A DNA stretch of 64,000 nt from Heterocephalus glaber (GCF_000247695.1 NW_004624751.1:18896538-18960537); one strand, 5' to 3'. Positions 44,287 through 57,979 are shown, counted from the stretch's first letter. Numbers and translations: made by a program. The notes: generated by a model not told the origin, from the sequence alone.

Positions 44287-47200
44287 AAAGGGTTCAAATA
44301 ATTATAAGTTGAAGTTCATGTGTTCTTATAAACTGTAGTATCATATTGCGTTTCTCTGTCAATTTTATTTTCTTTGTGTCTTAAAAGTCGTGGATGAAAA
44401 TTGTTTTATATTTTTCCAGAATAATTTAGGTATATCTAACAAGTATCATGAATATTTTACTCCATTTATGTGTGTTTATTAAGAAGGCATATACTTTATA
44501 TAGGAAGTAACTATAATATTACTTTTGGATTTAAAAAAGCAAAAAAAACTTTCCACATTTTCTTTTATCAATAACTATTGAATTCTGTACAGTTCTTCAC
44601 TTTGTAATCCTCTTACCTAGAGCTACAAATTATTCAGGAAGAAATGGAACAGTATCAAACTTTGTGATAACAAATCTAAGGTGATGATAAAAATAATCAC
44701 TATATATAAGAAAAAAAGATTTGTATAAATAAGATTCAATATATTCAAAGAAACACAATCAAGGTACTTAAACCTAAAATATGTATGTCATATATTTTTC
44801 CATCATGATATTGGGGCCATGTACTTGTAGTTTTCTTGGAGTATTTTTCTCCTTTGTGACAGCTTGATAAAGCCATAGTTTTAAAGAGACTGTAACAAAG
44901 GTTGTAAATGATTGAGAATCTGGGATTTGAGGTTGAGTAATGAGCTCTGCAGGGCCCTGAAGGCTGGTGTGCAAGTAGTTAGTGTTGAGGACAAACCCAT
45001 AGGCAAACAGGTACAAAAAATACTTGCCATTGGCTAAATCCCCCAGAAAATGATTAAAGTAAACTACGCACTAGTCAAAGGAAAGTCATCCAAAAACCTT
45101 GTCATTTTTACTAAGTAAGACAATTTTCTTTTACACGTAATTTAGATAATTTTATAGGTTCCTATTTGGAGGTGACTAGCCTGAAAATAGTGCTCTAAAA
45201 TATTTTAGAAGACACATTAAACTTAATAGGCACTTTCCTCAAACTTGCCAGTTTGTCCCTATAACTATTTCCCTTTTTGGTCTCAACTTGTTTGTACAAA
45301 TCTGGCTTTAAACTCAAAGAACTTAAAACCAGGATTCATCTTTTAGCATGATTCCATTTCTACTGCTTAGGAGAGTGGATGGCACATAATAAGGCTTTGG
45401 AATCATACATCAAATGGTACAATCCCAGAGTCCATTCACTTCCGTTCCTCCTTATTATGCTAGGAACTTTTCTATTCCTTTACATTCTGTATTACTTTTA
45501 GAGTCCCCAGGCTCTTACAGATGGTAAAGATGTCCTCTATGGCACAAAAGAGCAACACTTTTGTACTTTTCTTGAGTGTCAGGTATATACTTCCATTTTC
45601 TTTATTAATTGTTTTGTTGCCATGCACTTTGAAAGACATGATTTACATCATTCTATAAAGGTTAGAATCTTCCATTAGGCATCTGATTGTCATTAAATAA
45701 TGCCACCACTGATAAAAAAAAATCCCTCTTATTTAGATATATCAAAGCACAAAGAGATTTAGGGAAAGTGGAGTTTCCATCTATTTAACAGCATGTTATT
45801 ATTGTTCAGTTCCTTCAGAAAATCCATAAATGGACAGCAACAATGATAAAAAGAATAATATTTTAATCATTTCCCCCCATGGAGAAAATTAAATTTTTTC
45901 AGTATTTTCAATGATAGTATCTTTGGACTGTAGTTTAGCTTCTTACAAAATATATAGTCAGGAATTACATTAGTTGAGTAAATATTTTTTTGATGGCTAA
46001 AAATGAAGATGAAAGATCAACATTTTGAAAACTAGTACTGATTTGGTACACATTAATAGTTGCCAAAGTATTTCATATAAGATAATATTTATCATTTTAA
46101 AAATTCTTTGGTCAAGTAAGTTTGCCAATCTTATAATAAGATATATAAGGGGACTATTATAATATAGTTCCCTTTCAAAAATTCAAAATTTCCATCAGGA
46201 AAATAATTCCCATGGTAAAGAAATTTTATTTCAGTTTATTTGAATATGGAAATTGAATAGAATAGGAAAAACTTTTGTTAATAATTATTTTATGTTATAA
46301 TATTCAAGAAATTTTGACTGAGAATAATGCATGTACTCATAAATGGCAAATATCAATAGATTAAAATAAAAATTTTTGATTTTCTGCATATAACCTAGAG
46401 AATGGTAAATATTCCTATTGTAATGTTTAAACATTTACAAATATAACAGAGATTATATTGATAAAATTGATAAATACTTGTAAATGACTGTGAAATCTGA
46501 ATATATTTTAGAAGAAAAGAACATAAAGCTAAATAAACATCAAGACAAATATAATGCAAATATTTAGTTCTTAACAGGTGTTATGAAACATATCTTTCAT
46601 CTGAATAATCTTTATTAGAGTTGAATACAAAAGAACAGACTAAGTAGGTAAATTAAGAATCTTGAAATTCATGAGAGGATAAGAAAAATGAATATAGAAT
46701 TTTATCAAATAGTTGCAAAAACTTTTTTTTTTTGAGTAACACTGAAAACATTAAAATCTATGAATAGTCTAAAGGCCAAGATAACACAAATTATTTGGTC
46801 CTTGGCTAAAATTTATGACATAAAGTGAAGTTAGTAGTAGATAAGTTCAGAGTTATTAAAACTCATATCATATAAGATCTTATATACCAACCTCAAGGCC
46901 AACAGCAGAAACTCAAGAACAAACAGAAGGACAAGCACAGATTGATTTCATACTTAAAACATCAGATTCTGTAGTACATAAAGGAATTGTGATTTGGGCC
47001 TCTCTTGAAATAGTAAACCTAAGATAGATTCACACAGAGAGTAATTTGGGGCTTCAGGGAAAATGAAAAGGGCTAGGTCTCTGTGTTAGATGATGGACTA
47101 GAACTCAGTACCACTGACACAGTTAGGACACAGAACAGATTTAAAGTGAGGAGAATAATGATATTCCATAAGGGGAGTTTCAACATTTAGTATGCTAGGA

Positions 47201-47459
47201 AAAATGTAGATATGATTGCTCATAACATAGATATAAGTATCTTGAGAGTAAGACAAAATAGTGATTAAGTGTGAAAATCACCAATACATAGGCACAGCAC
47301 AAAGTCAGAGATATAAGGTGGGTTCAGTTAGGCAGTGTTATTGAGAAGGAACCATCATGGCAAGAGGACGAGTAGTGTAGAAAGAATCATAGATGTTCTG
47401 TTCTGAAATAACCACAACAAAATCATCAGGTATGACACATTCAGGAAAGATTAGTTGTG
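44287..47459. other. AT-rich intergenic DNA, no gene seen
   Basis: An 80-codon minus-strand frame at 44774-45016 has no recognised domain; nothing else stands out. Confidence 0.5.
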
Positions 47460-47640
47460 CTTATCTCAGCAGATATAGTAGCACATACTATAATCCCAGC
47501 TACTCAGGAGGCTGAGGTAGGAGGATTGCAAGTTTGACATTTGCCTGGACAAATTAGCAAGACCCTATATTAACATTTCCTTTTTTTAAAAGGGGGATGT
47601 ATTTCAGTGTTTCATGGGTTCCATCTTCAGTACTTGGAAA
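47460..47640 (+). mobile_element. B1-ID chimeric SINE (B1-dID-like)
   Basis: A B1/Alu-like monomer (AATCCCAGCTACTCAGGAGG, GCTGAGGTAGGAGGATTGC, AGCAAGACCCTATA) is followed after a T/A-rich linker by an ID-like piece (GGGGGATGTATTTCAGTG, GGTTCCATCTTCAGTAC). This is the B1-then-ID order of the composite SINEs known from several non-murid rodents. Diverged. Confidence 0.65.
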
Positions 47641-47981
47641 ATGGCGTTGGGGTCCTGTTTTGGCTATTAGAGGTGTTGCTAGTTTGTACAGAGTTGTGGT
47701 TTTGAAGAAATGGAAAATATGTATAAATAAATGTGCCTTTTTTTAAAAAAGATGAAACAAAGAATAAATGAGTAGGTTCTCTCAACAAGACAGAAGACCA
47801 GGACATATATTTCCTATCTAACACCTGATTGTTATTTTGCTAGAGAAAGCTAGAGACTATTGCAGAAAATTCCTAAGAACAAAATGTGGATTTGGAAGAA
47901 AATAACTGTAAAAAACTTTATATTCCAGCCGGGATTTTTACAAATGAGAAAACTAATGGATTGTGATGAGGAAGAAATGGA

Positions 47982-48017
<36 letters not shown>

Positions 48018-51000
48018 AACCCAGTTCTTAGGTTCATTATGTAACCCTTCTTAACTAATATTTTCATTTAGTTTTTAAGTTGTTTTCATATATTATGAAA
48101 CAATCCGTGCTTCAGGTTAAAATATAAGAAGAATCTATGTTTTAAAATTTATTGACTGGCAAAGATATTTGACTCAATTTTGTAAGAATAATTATATTTA
48201 TGAGAATTTGTTTAAATCTTCCAAGACGCCTTCAAGTAGGTAATAGAACCTAATTTTTTGTACTTTAATGTGATTATTTCACAGCCTCGAAACACAATAA
48301 ATAATAAAAATTAGAAGTTATGGTTATTTCCTGCTTTTCTCAACTAAATGATATAAAAAATGACCTAAAAAGGAGAAAAATCCTTATTCCTGACTTGTAA
48401 TAAATCTGGGTTTTATTTTTTGTATCACTTTCTACATGGAGTGATTTCTTTTTCTTTAGTAGAAACAAAAGTAATAACAAAATAGAAGAGATAGCTTTTC
48501 CCTGAAGTAGCCAAAAAGAGCAATTCACTAGTGACCAATGTAAACTGCTTTAGTACAATAAAGGATGTTGATTCATTGGTGCTCTGCAAAGACTGAGGAC
48601 AGACAGGAGTAGAATGCCAGGAAAAATAGGGTGATCAGGTGTAAAGGAAATAAGTTCAGTAGTAAAATAAAATGAGGAAAAGTATAATGTAATATTTTGT
48701 GGGGTAAAACTTCAGATCTGATGAAATACTCAAAAAGTAGCATGACAGGAAAATGCACTGTTGATACACAAAGCAGGTAAGCCAGACACTAAAGGAAAGA
48801 AAGCATCCAGAATCAGCAGAGCAAAAATATAGGAGGATTACAGATCAGGGAGTTGAGAATGAAGTAAGAAACTGAGCAAGACTGACAGGAAAAGGATGAT
48901 GAAAGGTGAGAAAGCTGATAAGCAGTGGAGAAGAGAAGGAACAAACTAAGAGGACAGAAAGGGAGCAAGCTCACTGTAAAGTCCGTAAAAAGCAGCAGCG
49001 GTAGCATGACTGCAAAGACTGTAAATAATACAAAGGGCAAGGTGGAAATCATCAATGGGAATCACTGCTTGGTGCAGGGAGATAAAACAGACTTAACTTT
49101 CTTCTACATTGAGAGGAAAACATTACCACATATTCCTTACAGGTTTGCTGCATTTATAAAATAAGCTTGTCATCAAATTTAAATACTTCATACATTTAGG
49201 AAATACACCCCTGTGCATATCTGGATTTTTTGGTGCATGTGCAAGATTTTAGTGTGATTATTAAGCCCTCCTAACGAGGTAAGTTTTTATTTGTATAATG
49301 GAGAATATGAAATTTTTAAGGATGTGAAAATACTTAGGAACACTTCAGAATCTATACTGTATCTGTTAAATGTCCCCAAAGTAAAAGAGTTTTCACAGAG
49401 CTGTCAAATTATCTCTGAGCCTAAGAGGTCAACTCAATTAGATTAGTCCGCTTCTTGTTCAGACTTGGAGTGAGAAGAGGTTAGAGTTCACACTTGCAGA
49501 CCTTAGATGAACCCAGCTCATTTGGTGGAATGAAGTACTTTCTTCGTGCAAAAATTCTCTTTTCGTGGCTTTATATGAAACAGTTTTCAGTTTTATCCTC
49601 TTTTATTCCTTCCTATTTCTCTAATCATCATCATTTCTCTGTCTCTGTGTCTCTATCTCTAAATACACACACACATGCACATCCATATGTGCATTTTCAA
49701 AGCTTACCAAGGAAATAACTCCAAAACCTGTATCACTAGCCATAAACTTCCTCTACATTTTCACACTGATGGGTGGAATTTTTTACTTTTGTACTTTTTT
49801 GTCTTGTTGGACATTATACTTATTTGCTTTGCAAATTTTCTAATATTCTCTTTTATATTATTCCTCTCTCTTGTTTTTCTGTTAATGATCTAAATTGCTT
49901 GAACTAGAAGCCTTGGAAAAATGTCTCCTTTCACCTCTCTCCTCAAACCATAGACCATAAACCATTCAGTGGTCCTCAGTAGTGTTCCATATGACTCATT
50001 CTTGCTTTCATTAAAAAAATATTCTAAATTCAATGCCAAGTTTATCTATTATTTTTCCAGGCACTGTAGTAGCAGGGGGAGATAGCAGGAAATTTACCAT
50101 TGACATCCTTTCCCTTTATCATTAACATCTTTGTGTGTGTTCCACTCCAATGAATTTTCTAGTTCAGGGAGGAAAAATATAAAATGTAGCACTCTAACTA
50201 GTATGTATTCTCTTGAACACCATCTGACACCTCTTTAGTCTTGTTCAAGAAAAAAACTTAATTCTAAAATTTTATTCATACAAAATTCCAGTTAAAAACA
50301 AGTTTTACCTAGAGTTACAAACTATAAAGATTTTTGAATGTAATAAATAACATCAATTTTATGTTAATCCATCATTAAATGTTCCTGGGCACCTTGAATT
50401 TGTACTTTTTGAGATGCCTTGTATGGCTGGACAAGAGTTTACAACAAGTTTCAAGATCTAGCTTACTCTGCAAAAACATTTCAAATGAGATTTTTACAGC
50501 ATCCTTTAAAAAATGGTTTTGTGTGACAGTACTTATGCCAAGTGTACTTGTGTAAGTATTGCTGTATTTTACTTTCTCTTCAGTAAAAGCAAGAAAATAA
50601 TGAAAGAAAAGCAGAATACAAGCTCTACTTCAGTAGTCAGTGTTACATTCTACATTTAGATTAGACAATCTGTAATTCTTCTAGTCTTTCTGTGAGAAAG
50701 GTACTTTTGAATCGAATCTATATATTTGCCTTCTCAACTCCTAAATTTCCACTTGGAAGTCTTTTTACTCACATAATTTTTGGGTATTGAAATAAGGCAT
50801 AACATTTTAATACAGTTCTCCCTTTTCCTTTCTGTATTTTATCTAAAGACTTTCCTCAAACAATTATAATAATTTGCTAAAATATTTTATGCTCTATATT
50901 TTCCAATCCAGCCTTACATTCACTCTAGATTTATCAAATCATACAAAAATTGTTCAATGTTTATTTCAAATATATAATAAATGAATAACTGAATGAGTGC

Positions 51001-51750
51001 CTGAGGTCACTAGCATTTTTAAATTAACATTAGACACATTTTTACAATTAAATGTAACTCAGACATTTACTTGGAGGTAAAAATACAGAAGAAGGTTTTC
51101 ATTAAAATTATCAATAACTGTTCAATAGTTTTCTGTAATTTTTATCTTGTCAACTGAAAAAGATTTTCTGTAACTACCTTGCTCTTTCAATACTCTGAAA
51201 CTATCGAGCTATTTCCTTCACTTCTGCAATTTCCTGTTGATATAGTGAAAAACAAAAAGGGTGAACTCAAAGATCAAGAAGCATTATATGATTAGTTTAA
51301 TACAGTTTTATTCTGTCACTAAACATAAGCATTGCTCACTTTCTAAGGTCTCTTCAGTTTTTAAAGTTGCAAGCTTATTTTCTCTCTTTCTTAGTCTTTT
51401 TCTTTCCTCTGTCTCTCTAGCTCTGCATTTCATCATATATCAACATATACATACGCATTTCTACAAAGGCACATATACAGAACAACCCTAATCCAAAGGG
51501 GAACCATAATGGTAGTCTTCTACTTGCCTAATCAGATTGGAACTTGTGGTTAAAAAAATATATATATTTAAATTTTTGAAGCAAATTTATGTAAATTATA
51601 GAACTTACCCAAGGTCTATACTTAATGATAATTTAAAAATGCAAGTAACTTCTATAACTTTGTTTTTTTACCAGAAGAAAGCTGAAGCTTATAGAAGTAG
51701 CTTCTGACTAAGAAACTAAGAGTTAAAATAAATAAAGTATTTCACCATAG
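47641..51750. other. Intergenic DNA, no gene seen
   Basis: 48560-49160 is purine-rich on the plus strand but unrecognised; its 79- and 80-codon frames on opposite strands are compositional. Confidence 0.5.
47984..48017 (+). repeat. (CAA)n microsatellite
   Basis: About 11 perfect CAA units. Confidence 0.95.
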
Positions 51751-51751
51751 G

Positions 51752-52144
51752 ATGAATTTTAGTTCTGGGATAACAAACAGGATGCTTGGGCAGTTCAAGA
51801 GAACAAATTACTCATACAGAGGAAGCCACTGCAATTATGAATTATTTCTATCCCATACTCCATTAATTACACAATTTAAATTAGAGTTTGTAGTTAGCCA
51901 TAGCACTGTTAATATATGCATTCTAAACTTATTTACAATAGATAGTGGTATGAGAGAACAAAATCCTAATAGCAATATTTTGTATAATGGTAGAAAGCAC
52001 CGAGATCCAGTAAATTTAATAAACATGGCGTATCCAAAAGATTCAAATCAGAAAGTTTCTATGCAGGTTTCATTTGCTCTAATTGACAAAGTTTCCATGA
52101 CTCCCGCACCCTATCTTCTACCCACTTATAAGTTAATTCTATGA
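51752..52144 (+). other. Unassigned 130-codon open frame
   Basis: The longest open frame that is not obviously inside a retroelement. It is intronless, begins MNFSSGITNRMLGQFKR and ends in L-P-T-Y-K-L-I-L. It has no signal peptide, membrane segment or domain I recognise. No promoter or poly(A) signal pairs with it convincingly, and a 63-codon frame overlaps it on the other strand. A frame this long can arise by chance in 64 kb, so it is most likely non-coding. Confidence 0.15.
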
Positions 52145-52560
52145 ACTTTGAAACTGTTCTTCTGAGGCCTGCTTTAAAAAAGTAAAGGGTGTGTTCTTTT
52201 CCAAAGCTTTTGCCTATTTTTGTATTCATAATACTAAGCTACCTTTTCTTTTTTTATTGTATTGAAAAAAGCAGGTTTCCTTTCATCATTCCCCAAGGCC
52301 TAAAAGCTTACTTAAGCTCACTTATTTTAAAATAGCCACCTTCAAAGTTGAAAGTAAGATAAACAGCTAAGATTGAGAACAAAGACATTAAATTCAACTA
52401 ACTCATGTGTATGACTAGGATCTAAGTCTTCAAGATAGATCTTTAATAAATATTGAAAACACCATTTCAAAATACTATTTCTATTTAAAATAGTAAAATA
52501 AAATTATTCTTAGCAATTTTGGATACAATTAAAATATACTTATCTACAAAACTTCATTCC
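52145..52560. other. AT-rich intergenic DNA, no gene seen
   Basis: Nothing recognised. Confidence 0.5.
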
Positions 52561-52561
52561 A

Positions 52562-52600
52562 TATGTATACATATGTGTATATATATATATGTATATACTT
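52562..52600. repeat. (TA/TATG)n simple repeat
   Basis: Alternating TATG and TA units just upstream of an ID SINE. Confidence 0.85.
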
Positions 52601-52621
52601 ATTGCATAGAAAATCAATAGT

Positions 52622-52716
52622 TGGGCCGGGGATTTAGCTCAGTGGTTTCGCCGCCTGCTGCGCAAGTGCAAGGACCCGAGTTCAATCCCCGGTACCAAAA
52701 AAAAAAAGAAAAAAAA
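52622..52716 (+). mobile_element. ID-type SINE, well preserved
   Basis: GGGCCGGGGATTTAGCTCAG, a TTTCGCCGCCTGCTGCG middle and GAGTTCAATCCCCGGTACC with an A-rich tail. Perfect 14-bp duplication AGAAAATCAATAGT (52608-52621, 52717-52730). Both internal Pol III promoter boxes are intact. Confidence 0.95.
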
Positions 52717-52730
52717 AAGAAAATCAATAG

Positions 52731-54123
52731 TGGTTATTTATTTATCCTCTAGCAAAGAAACTGTGGCTCATCATGGAGAAACAATTTTCATAATTCTACA
52801 AGCCAGAGGGTAGAAGAGATAATATTATGTGCTATTAATATTAATAAACCTTATATTAACATATTACCATTTGTCTTATATTAATATCACCAGTCCAATT
52901 CATGATTAATGCATTTTTATTGAACACTTATTATGTTTTAGGTAGCAGAATCAAATGCTCATAGCTCATAACTTTCCTGGTCCTTTGAAACATTGACTTC
53001 CCTAAATCCAGAAACAAATCACTTCTGTACCCATTTTCTATTTTGCACCATACTCAGTCTCTTTTTTTAACTTAAAAATACCTTTCTTTTCTAATATTTC
53101 ACAGTAGATCTCACCAAAAACAACTAAATAATGAATAAACTTAAATATAGAAGTATAACAGAATTTGCCTCATAAAAGTTAGAATATTTAAAAAATTATG
53201 TTTTTATAAAAATGATACACTCAGACAATTATGCCTTGCTATTTTGTGAAAAATGAATTTTAGCATGAAGGCTATAATAATTAATAATAATTTTCACAAT
53301 TTTTCACAATTTAAGTGTGAAAAAAGTGTAGCACATTGCATTAAAATTCATTTATGCCATTGATTGTATCTACATAGGTTTGTACTACAGAAAGACTATT
53401 TTTTGTTCAGGGTGAGGATATCCTTGAAAGGATCAAAAAGAGAACTGCTTAGCACTAAGATCTACAAGATAAAATCTTGGAGTTCTTCCCTGTAGCATTA
53501 GTCTCCTCTGGTTAATTTAGTTGACTTGCAGTAAATGACTTGAAGCCTGACCTAATCTCTAAATATTGCTCTCTGAAATGTTCTCTGTCTTCTATTTACT
53601 GTGCTTTTGAAGAGTCAATATTTTTCTACTTAACTGCAAACCTACTTTTGTATTCCCTTGTTTCTTTCCTTAGCAGAACAGCACTATATTATTTTTTTAA
53701 AAACTGTAATAGTTGACTGCTGCCCTGCAGCCCCTAACCACCCCAATTCCTCCTTGGTTTTTCAAAAGAAAAGATTGGAAATGCACATAACTACAACTTT
53801 CACCAATTCATTGAACCTGAAAAGCTAAGAAAACCTTGTTAAATGTTGGAGTAGCAAACAAGAAAAAGCCTAAGTAGTTCAGGAATATCACACAAAATTA
53901 ATTATCTCATGACATGAAGAAAAGCAATCAAAATTGAGGACAAACATACTTGGAGGAGAAAGAAGACAATAACTGTGTTTGATATTCCTTAATTCAAATA
54001 TAGTTCTTCTTAGTTTAAAAATATATACATAGACACATATTTTTCTTTTTATTTTAAATGATTTTTTTTAAAACTATGGAGAATGTTAGCCTATGTTCTA
54101 GTCTTCCATACTTTATACTGTCA
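52731..54123. other. AT-rich intergenic DNA, no gene seen
   Basis: A short MIR-like piece (TTATTGAACACTTATTATGTTTTAGG, near 52918-52943) is the only recognisable item. Confidence 0.45.
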
Positions 54124-54689
54124 TGTGTTGAAGTCAAGGTTTCCAAGGGAATAGATTGAATGCAGGATACATAAATTTATGGGATTATCTTATAATATTT
54201 ACCCAAAAAGTCTAATGCAGAAGAGTGCAAGAGATCTGTCACACACTAGAGTTTTGAAGAAACCAGCCAATGCCTTGGATCACAGGACCATGTCCTGCCT
54301 GAGTCCAGCCAAATGCCTGGAGCCCATGGTGATATCTCAGGCAAGTCCCTATCAAGGGTCATCTGTGCCTGAGGGCTTCGGAATCTGTGCTGGAGCCAGG
54401 AAGTGAAGCTGGAGGCGAGACCAGAGCTCCCCTGAGAACAGCTGCCATCCCTGGCGACAGCGGGGACTTAAGCTCCTCCTATCAGGAGAATAGACAAGTT
54501 CGTATCAGGAAAAGTGGCCACAATAAAGCTTCTCCTGGGAAATCAGCAACATGCAATCATCTTCCCCTCCTTTCTCCTCTTATGCCATTCCAACAGCAAT
54601 CCGCAGGTGGGTCTTCCATGCCGAGAAACACACTGACTCAGTTCAGTTCAGTGATCCTACTCAAGTTGACCATTAATTAGTTCACCACA
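54124..54689 (-). mobile_element. ERV-L-type solo LTR
   Basis: The minus-strand start TGTGGTGAACTAATTAATGG, then GTCAACTTGAGTAGGATCAC and a GGAAGACCC block parallel the LTRs of the 20-27 kb provirus, as do AGAAGAGTGCAA and the TTCAATCTATTCCC end. It is a related but distinct LTR, longer (about 566 bp) and with no adjacent interior. I found no matching target duplication. Confidence 0.65.
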
Positions 54690-55179
54690 CCGAATTTTCA
54701 GATATGACTATTTTCTTTTAAGTAATTCATTTATGCTATAATACTTTTTCAAATTCCATGGCCAAACAAGATGTTTGAAACTGAATTAGAAAGGAAGACA
54801 ATTTTGTACTTTTTAGGAAAATATTTAAACTGCAGAGACTGGAAAATGAAGTATGAAGTGAGTCTGGAAGAAACACAACTATTTGAAATTTCTTATGGCC
54901 AAGGAAATAGTCTATTTCAAACTCTTATGGCAATATAGTTAACCACTTATTGTGCAATCCATATTTTATCATATATCTTATTATTTTGTGTCAACTCTTA
55001 AACCTAAATTCCTTGAGTTCAGGATCAATGCTTGGTTTTTCTTTCCATATTCTGTGGCTTATTTCCTGGTGCTTTATTAAGATTAGTCTAGAGAAAAGAA
55101 TTAAGAAAGGAAGATAATTAACAAGGGAGAGAGAAAGAATGTCATGTTAAGATAATTATATGAAAGACTAGTAAAGGAG
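54690..55179. other. AT-rich intergenic DNA, no gene seen
   Basis: Nothing recognised. Confidence 0.5.
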
Positions 55180-55385
55180 AAGCTTCCAGCACCATTTATT
55201 TTAAAACCATAATTACTATGTTAAATTGTCTTTGATCTTTTGTCAAAGATCCACTGACTCTATTTACATGAGTCTATTTCTATGCCCTTAATTCAGTTAT
55301 TTGGTCAATTCGTCTATTCTTTCATCTACATCATACTATTTTCATTACTGGAATTTTATAGTAAATCTTGTTGAGAAATTTAAAA
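55180..55385 (-). mobile_element. L1 ORF-region fragment, antisense
   Basis: CCAGCACCATTTATTTTAAA, GATCTTTTGTCAAAGATCCA, TGAGTCTATTTCTATGCCC and ATTTTATAGTAAATCTTG match the antisense of a well-known L1 segment. Ends not defined. Confidence 0.7.
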
Positions 55386-55984
55386 ATAATTTTAATCTGT
55401 AAAAGTAAATCTAAAGTATGATCATTGTATGTACTTTTTCTAGTAAATAAAAAACAATTAAAAGGCTTTACTATGGTGTTTTATAGTTATAGTCACTTTA
55501 TGTTTTAAGTAAAATGATACTTTATAGAAGATTGTATGACAAAAGAAGAAAAACTGAAGAGAATAAAGGTCTGAAAACAAAACAAAATAATCTTCCATGA
55601 ATATATTATCTAAAGTGGTAAATCAGAGGTAGAGGCTTTGATCTAAGGGGTATATCACTAATCGGATTCTCCTTTGCTCAGTTTCACAATCATACTTCCA
55701 AAATTGCCAGATTTCTTCACATGATAAAACAATACTGTTCAAAACTCTCACAAGAGATTTGTTTTCCTAATTATTAATGTATAGCTGAATGAAATGGAAA
55801 ACATGACCTATTAAAGAATTGATTTGAAGAAAATTTATGACTTGTTTTTTCTCCTGTAATGTTCTATTAATAAGGTAGAAAATAAATAAACTTCACTCAG
55901 TCCTTTTATTGTCTACCAGTTACGTGTCAAATATTTATTTTGAAATAGCTACTAAATTGTTTTTGTTAAAAGTAAGCAACATTG
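55386..55984. other. AT-rich intergenic DNA, no gene seen
   Basis: Nothing recognised. Confidence 0.5.
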
Positions 55985-56095
55985 CCTGGGGAAGTAGCTC
56001 AGTGATAGAGCATTTGCTTAGCATACCCGAGACCCTGAGTTTGAATCCAAGCACTGCAATAAATAAATAGACAAATAAATAAATAAATGATAAAT
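55985..56095 (+). mobile_element. ID SINE, older classical form
   Basis: GGGGAAGTAGCTCAGTGATAGAGCATTTGCTTAGCAT and GAGTTTGAATCCAAGCACTG with an (AAAT)n tail. The TAGAGC-TTGC middle is the classical rodent ID form, different from most IDs in this window. Confidence 0.88.
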
Positions 56096-56569
56096 ATTTC
56101 ATAGTCCTCCATTTTCTCACAGTTATGCCCATCTGACCTCTCCACAAGGGCAAATGCATAATAACTTCATATATTTTAAGCTTTTTCTAAAAATAAATTA
56201 TGTATGTATACACAGAATCACTTGCTAAAAAAAAACTTTTGATGAGTAAGGAAATTTTTAAAATCATGTTTAAGTACTTTAGGCACAAAATATGGCGTTT
56301 AAAAATAAAATGATTAAGTCTGTCTTTTTGACTAGTTATATTGTCTTATTTTTAAAGGTAAGGAATTGAATGAACCAAATAATATAGAAGCCCCTGTCTG
56401 TGATCTGAATAGAAAGTGAAAAGAGTATTAAAATCTTTTACAACTTTTTCAATATATGACATGATAAGAATATGAATAAAAGGTACAGCGTACTTTAAGT
56501 CTTGGAATAAATGTAGTATGGTTCAGTATTATGTTAAGAGAACTATGTTCATTTGGTGACTGCTCAAAG

Positions 56570-56660
56570 AAGTATGATGTGAACTTGGGCAAGTCCTTTA
56601 ACTTTCAGATCCACAATTTGTTTCTCTCTAAATTAAAAATGTTTAGATAATTTAAAAGCC
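56570..56660 (+). repeat. MIR SINE fragment
   Basis: ACTTGGGCAAGTCCTTTAAC followed by a CACAATTTGTTTCTCTCTAAATTAAAAATG stretch resembles the MIR 3' half. Confidence 0.5.
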
Positions 56661-57979
56661 TACTAGAGTTTTAAATATCTTCCTACCAAAAGAAGTCCAC
56701 ACTTAAAGGAAGTATGTGCATTTACACATTCCTTTATCATAAAAAAATAAACTGACATTAAAAAAGTTTCTTTTCTATGGAGTATATTGTGGAACAATCA
56801 TTTTATAGATTAAATCAATTAATTTAACCCTCTAAAAAGGCTTAATATTAATGTCCTTTACTGAATGGTGACCTTTAATGCCTTACATTAATAACTATAA
56901 TGGTATTCTTGACATACTTTACATGCACTGATTTTAATGAGAGAAACAATATGACCATTATATTCATAAAGTTGTGAACAAAGGCAAGTTTTTTCCCCTT
57001 TATTTTACTCCATTGGCTTTTATGGACCTTTATTTCACAAAAGATAATCAAACCCCCAGGAAATTAGAAACATTTGATTGCCTACTAATTTTCCTAATCT
57101 TTGTGCTCCGATTGTTTTTGTAGCTTTTATTTGGTCTCATTTTTAAATGTCTTATTTGTATAGCCTTATGAGAAGGAAAAACAATGACTAGATTTAATAA
57201 AACCATCTATAAGTAGTTTGATCTGTGATACTTGAAAGCTATTAAATAACCAGAAAGAATTCAAGTCTTGTTATAAATGAATTTACCAAGAATATCACAA
57301 GTTCAGAATATATATTATATTCTTTCTCAAATTTTTAAATTAATATTCTGAAGATTTAAAAATACAACAAAATGCCACAATTTGTTATATTTAGACTCAT
57401 TTTATTCTTGTTCCAGAAAATATGTAAACAGATGATTAAACTGTTAGCAATATTACATTAAATAATGTAGCTCTTAAGATTAAAATTTTTAATATTACAT
57501 TTAAGTACAATTTGCTGTGTTATTAAAATTAAAATAGAAGTGCTTTCCCTTCTGTAGATTCTTCATGTTTGCCCACCCAAAATCCTTAAGATTTTATTGG
57601 AAATAAATTTTATGATGGTATGTGTTCTCTATTTCAGTGTACAAAAGTTCAGATTTGGGGATAATCCAGAAGTGAAAGATTGAGTGACACATACTGAGAA
57701 ACCAAAGAAGAGAAAGTCTCTATATTTCTGAAAGTATACTACATATTTTTCAAAACAAATTGCGGATAATTTATGGGCTCAACTCAGAATCTTTGTATTT
57801 ACCATTATTCATCCTGATATCTGAGGGAAGATGTAGACTTCTGTCTATTCATTCAGTCTCTGGTCAAGGGAAAGAAGATACATTTCTTGATGTTATCTTA
57901 AAAATAATATTCTCCACCATATCACAATCTGTTGTTTCTCCTGTTTTATTTTCAAATGAGCTTTTTATTTTTAATTAAT
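56661..57979. other. AT-rich intergenic DNA, no gene seen
   Basis: Nothing recognised; the 72-codon frame at 57760-57978 lacks any domain. Confidence 0.5.

Noticed and set aside
47860..48054. 64-codon frame with an asparagine run
   Set aside because: The run is the (CAA)n microsatellite read in one frame.
52640..52700. tRNA gene-like boxes in the ID elements
   Set aside because: A and B boxes come from the tRNA-derived SINE; the copies have A-rich tails and target duplications and do not fold as complete tRNAs.
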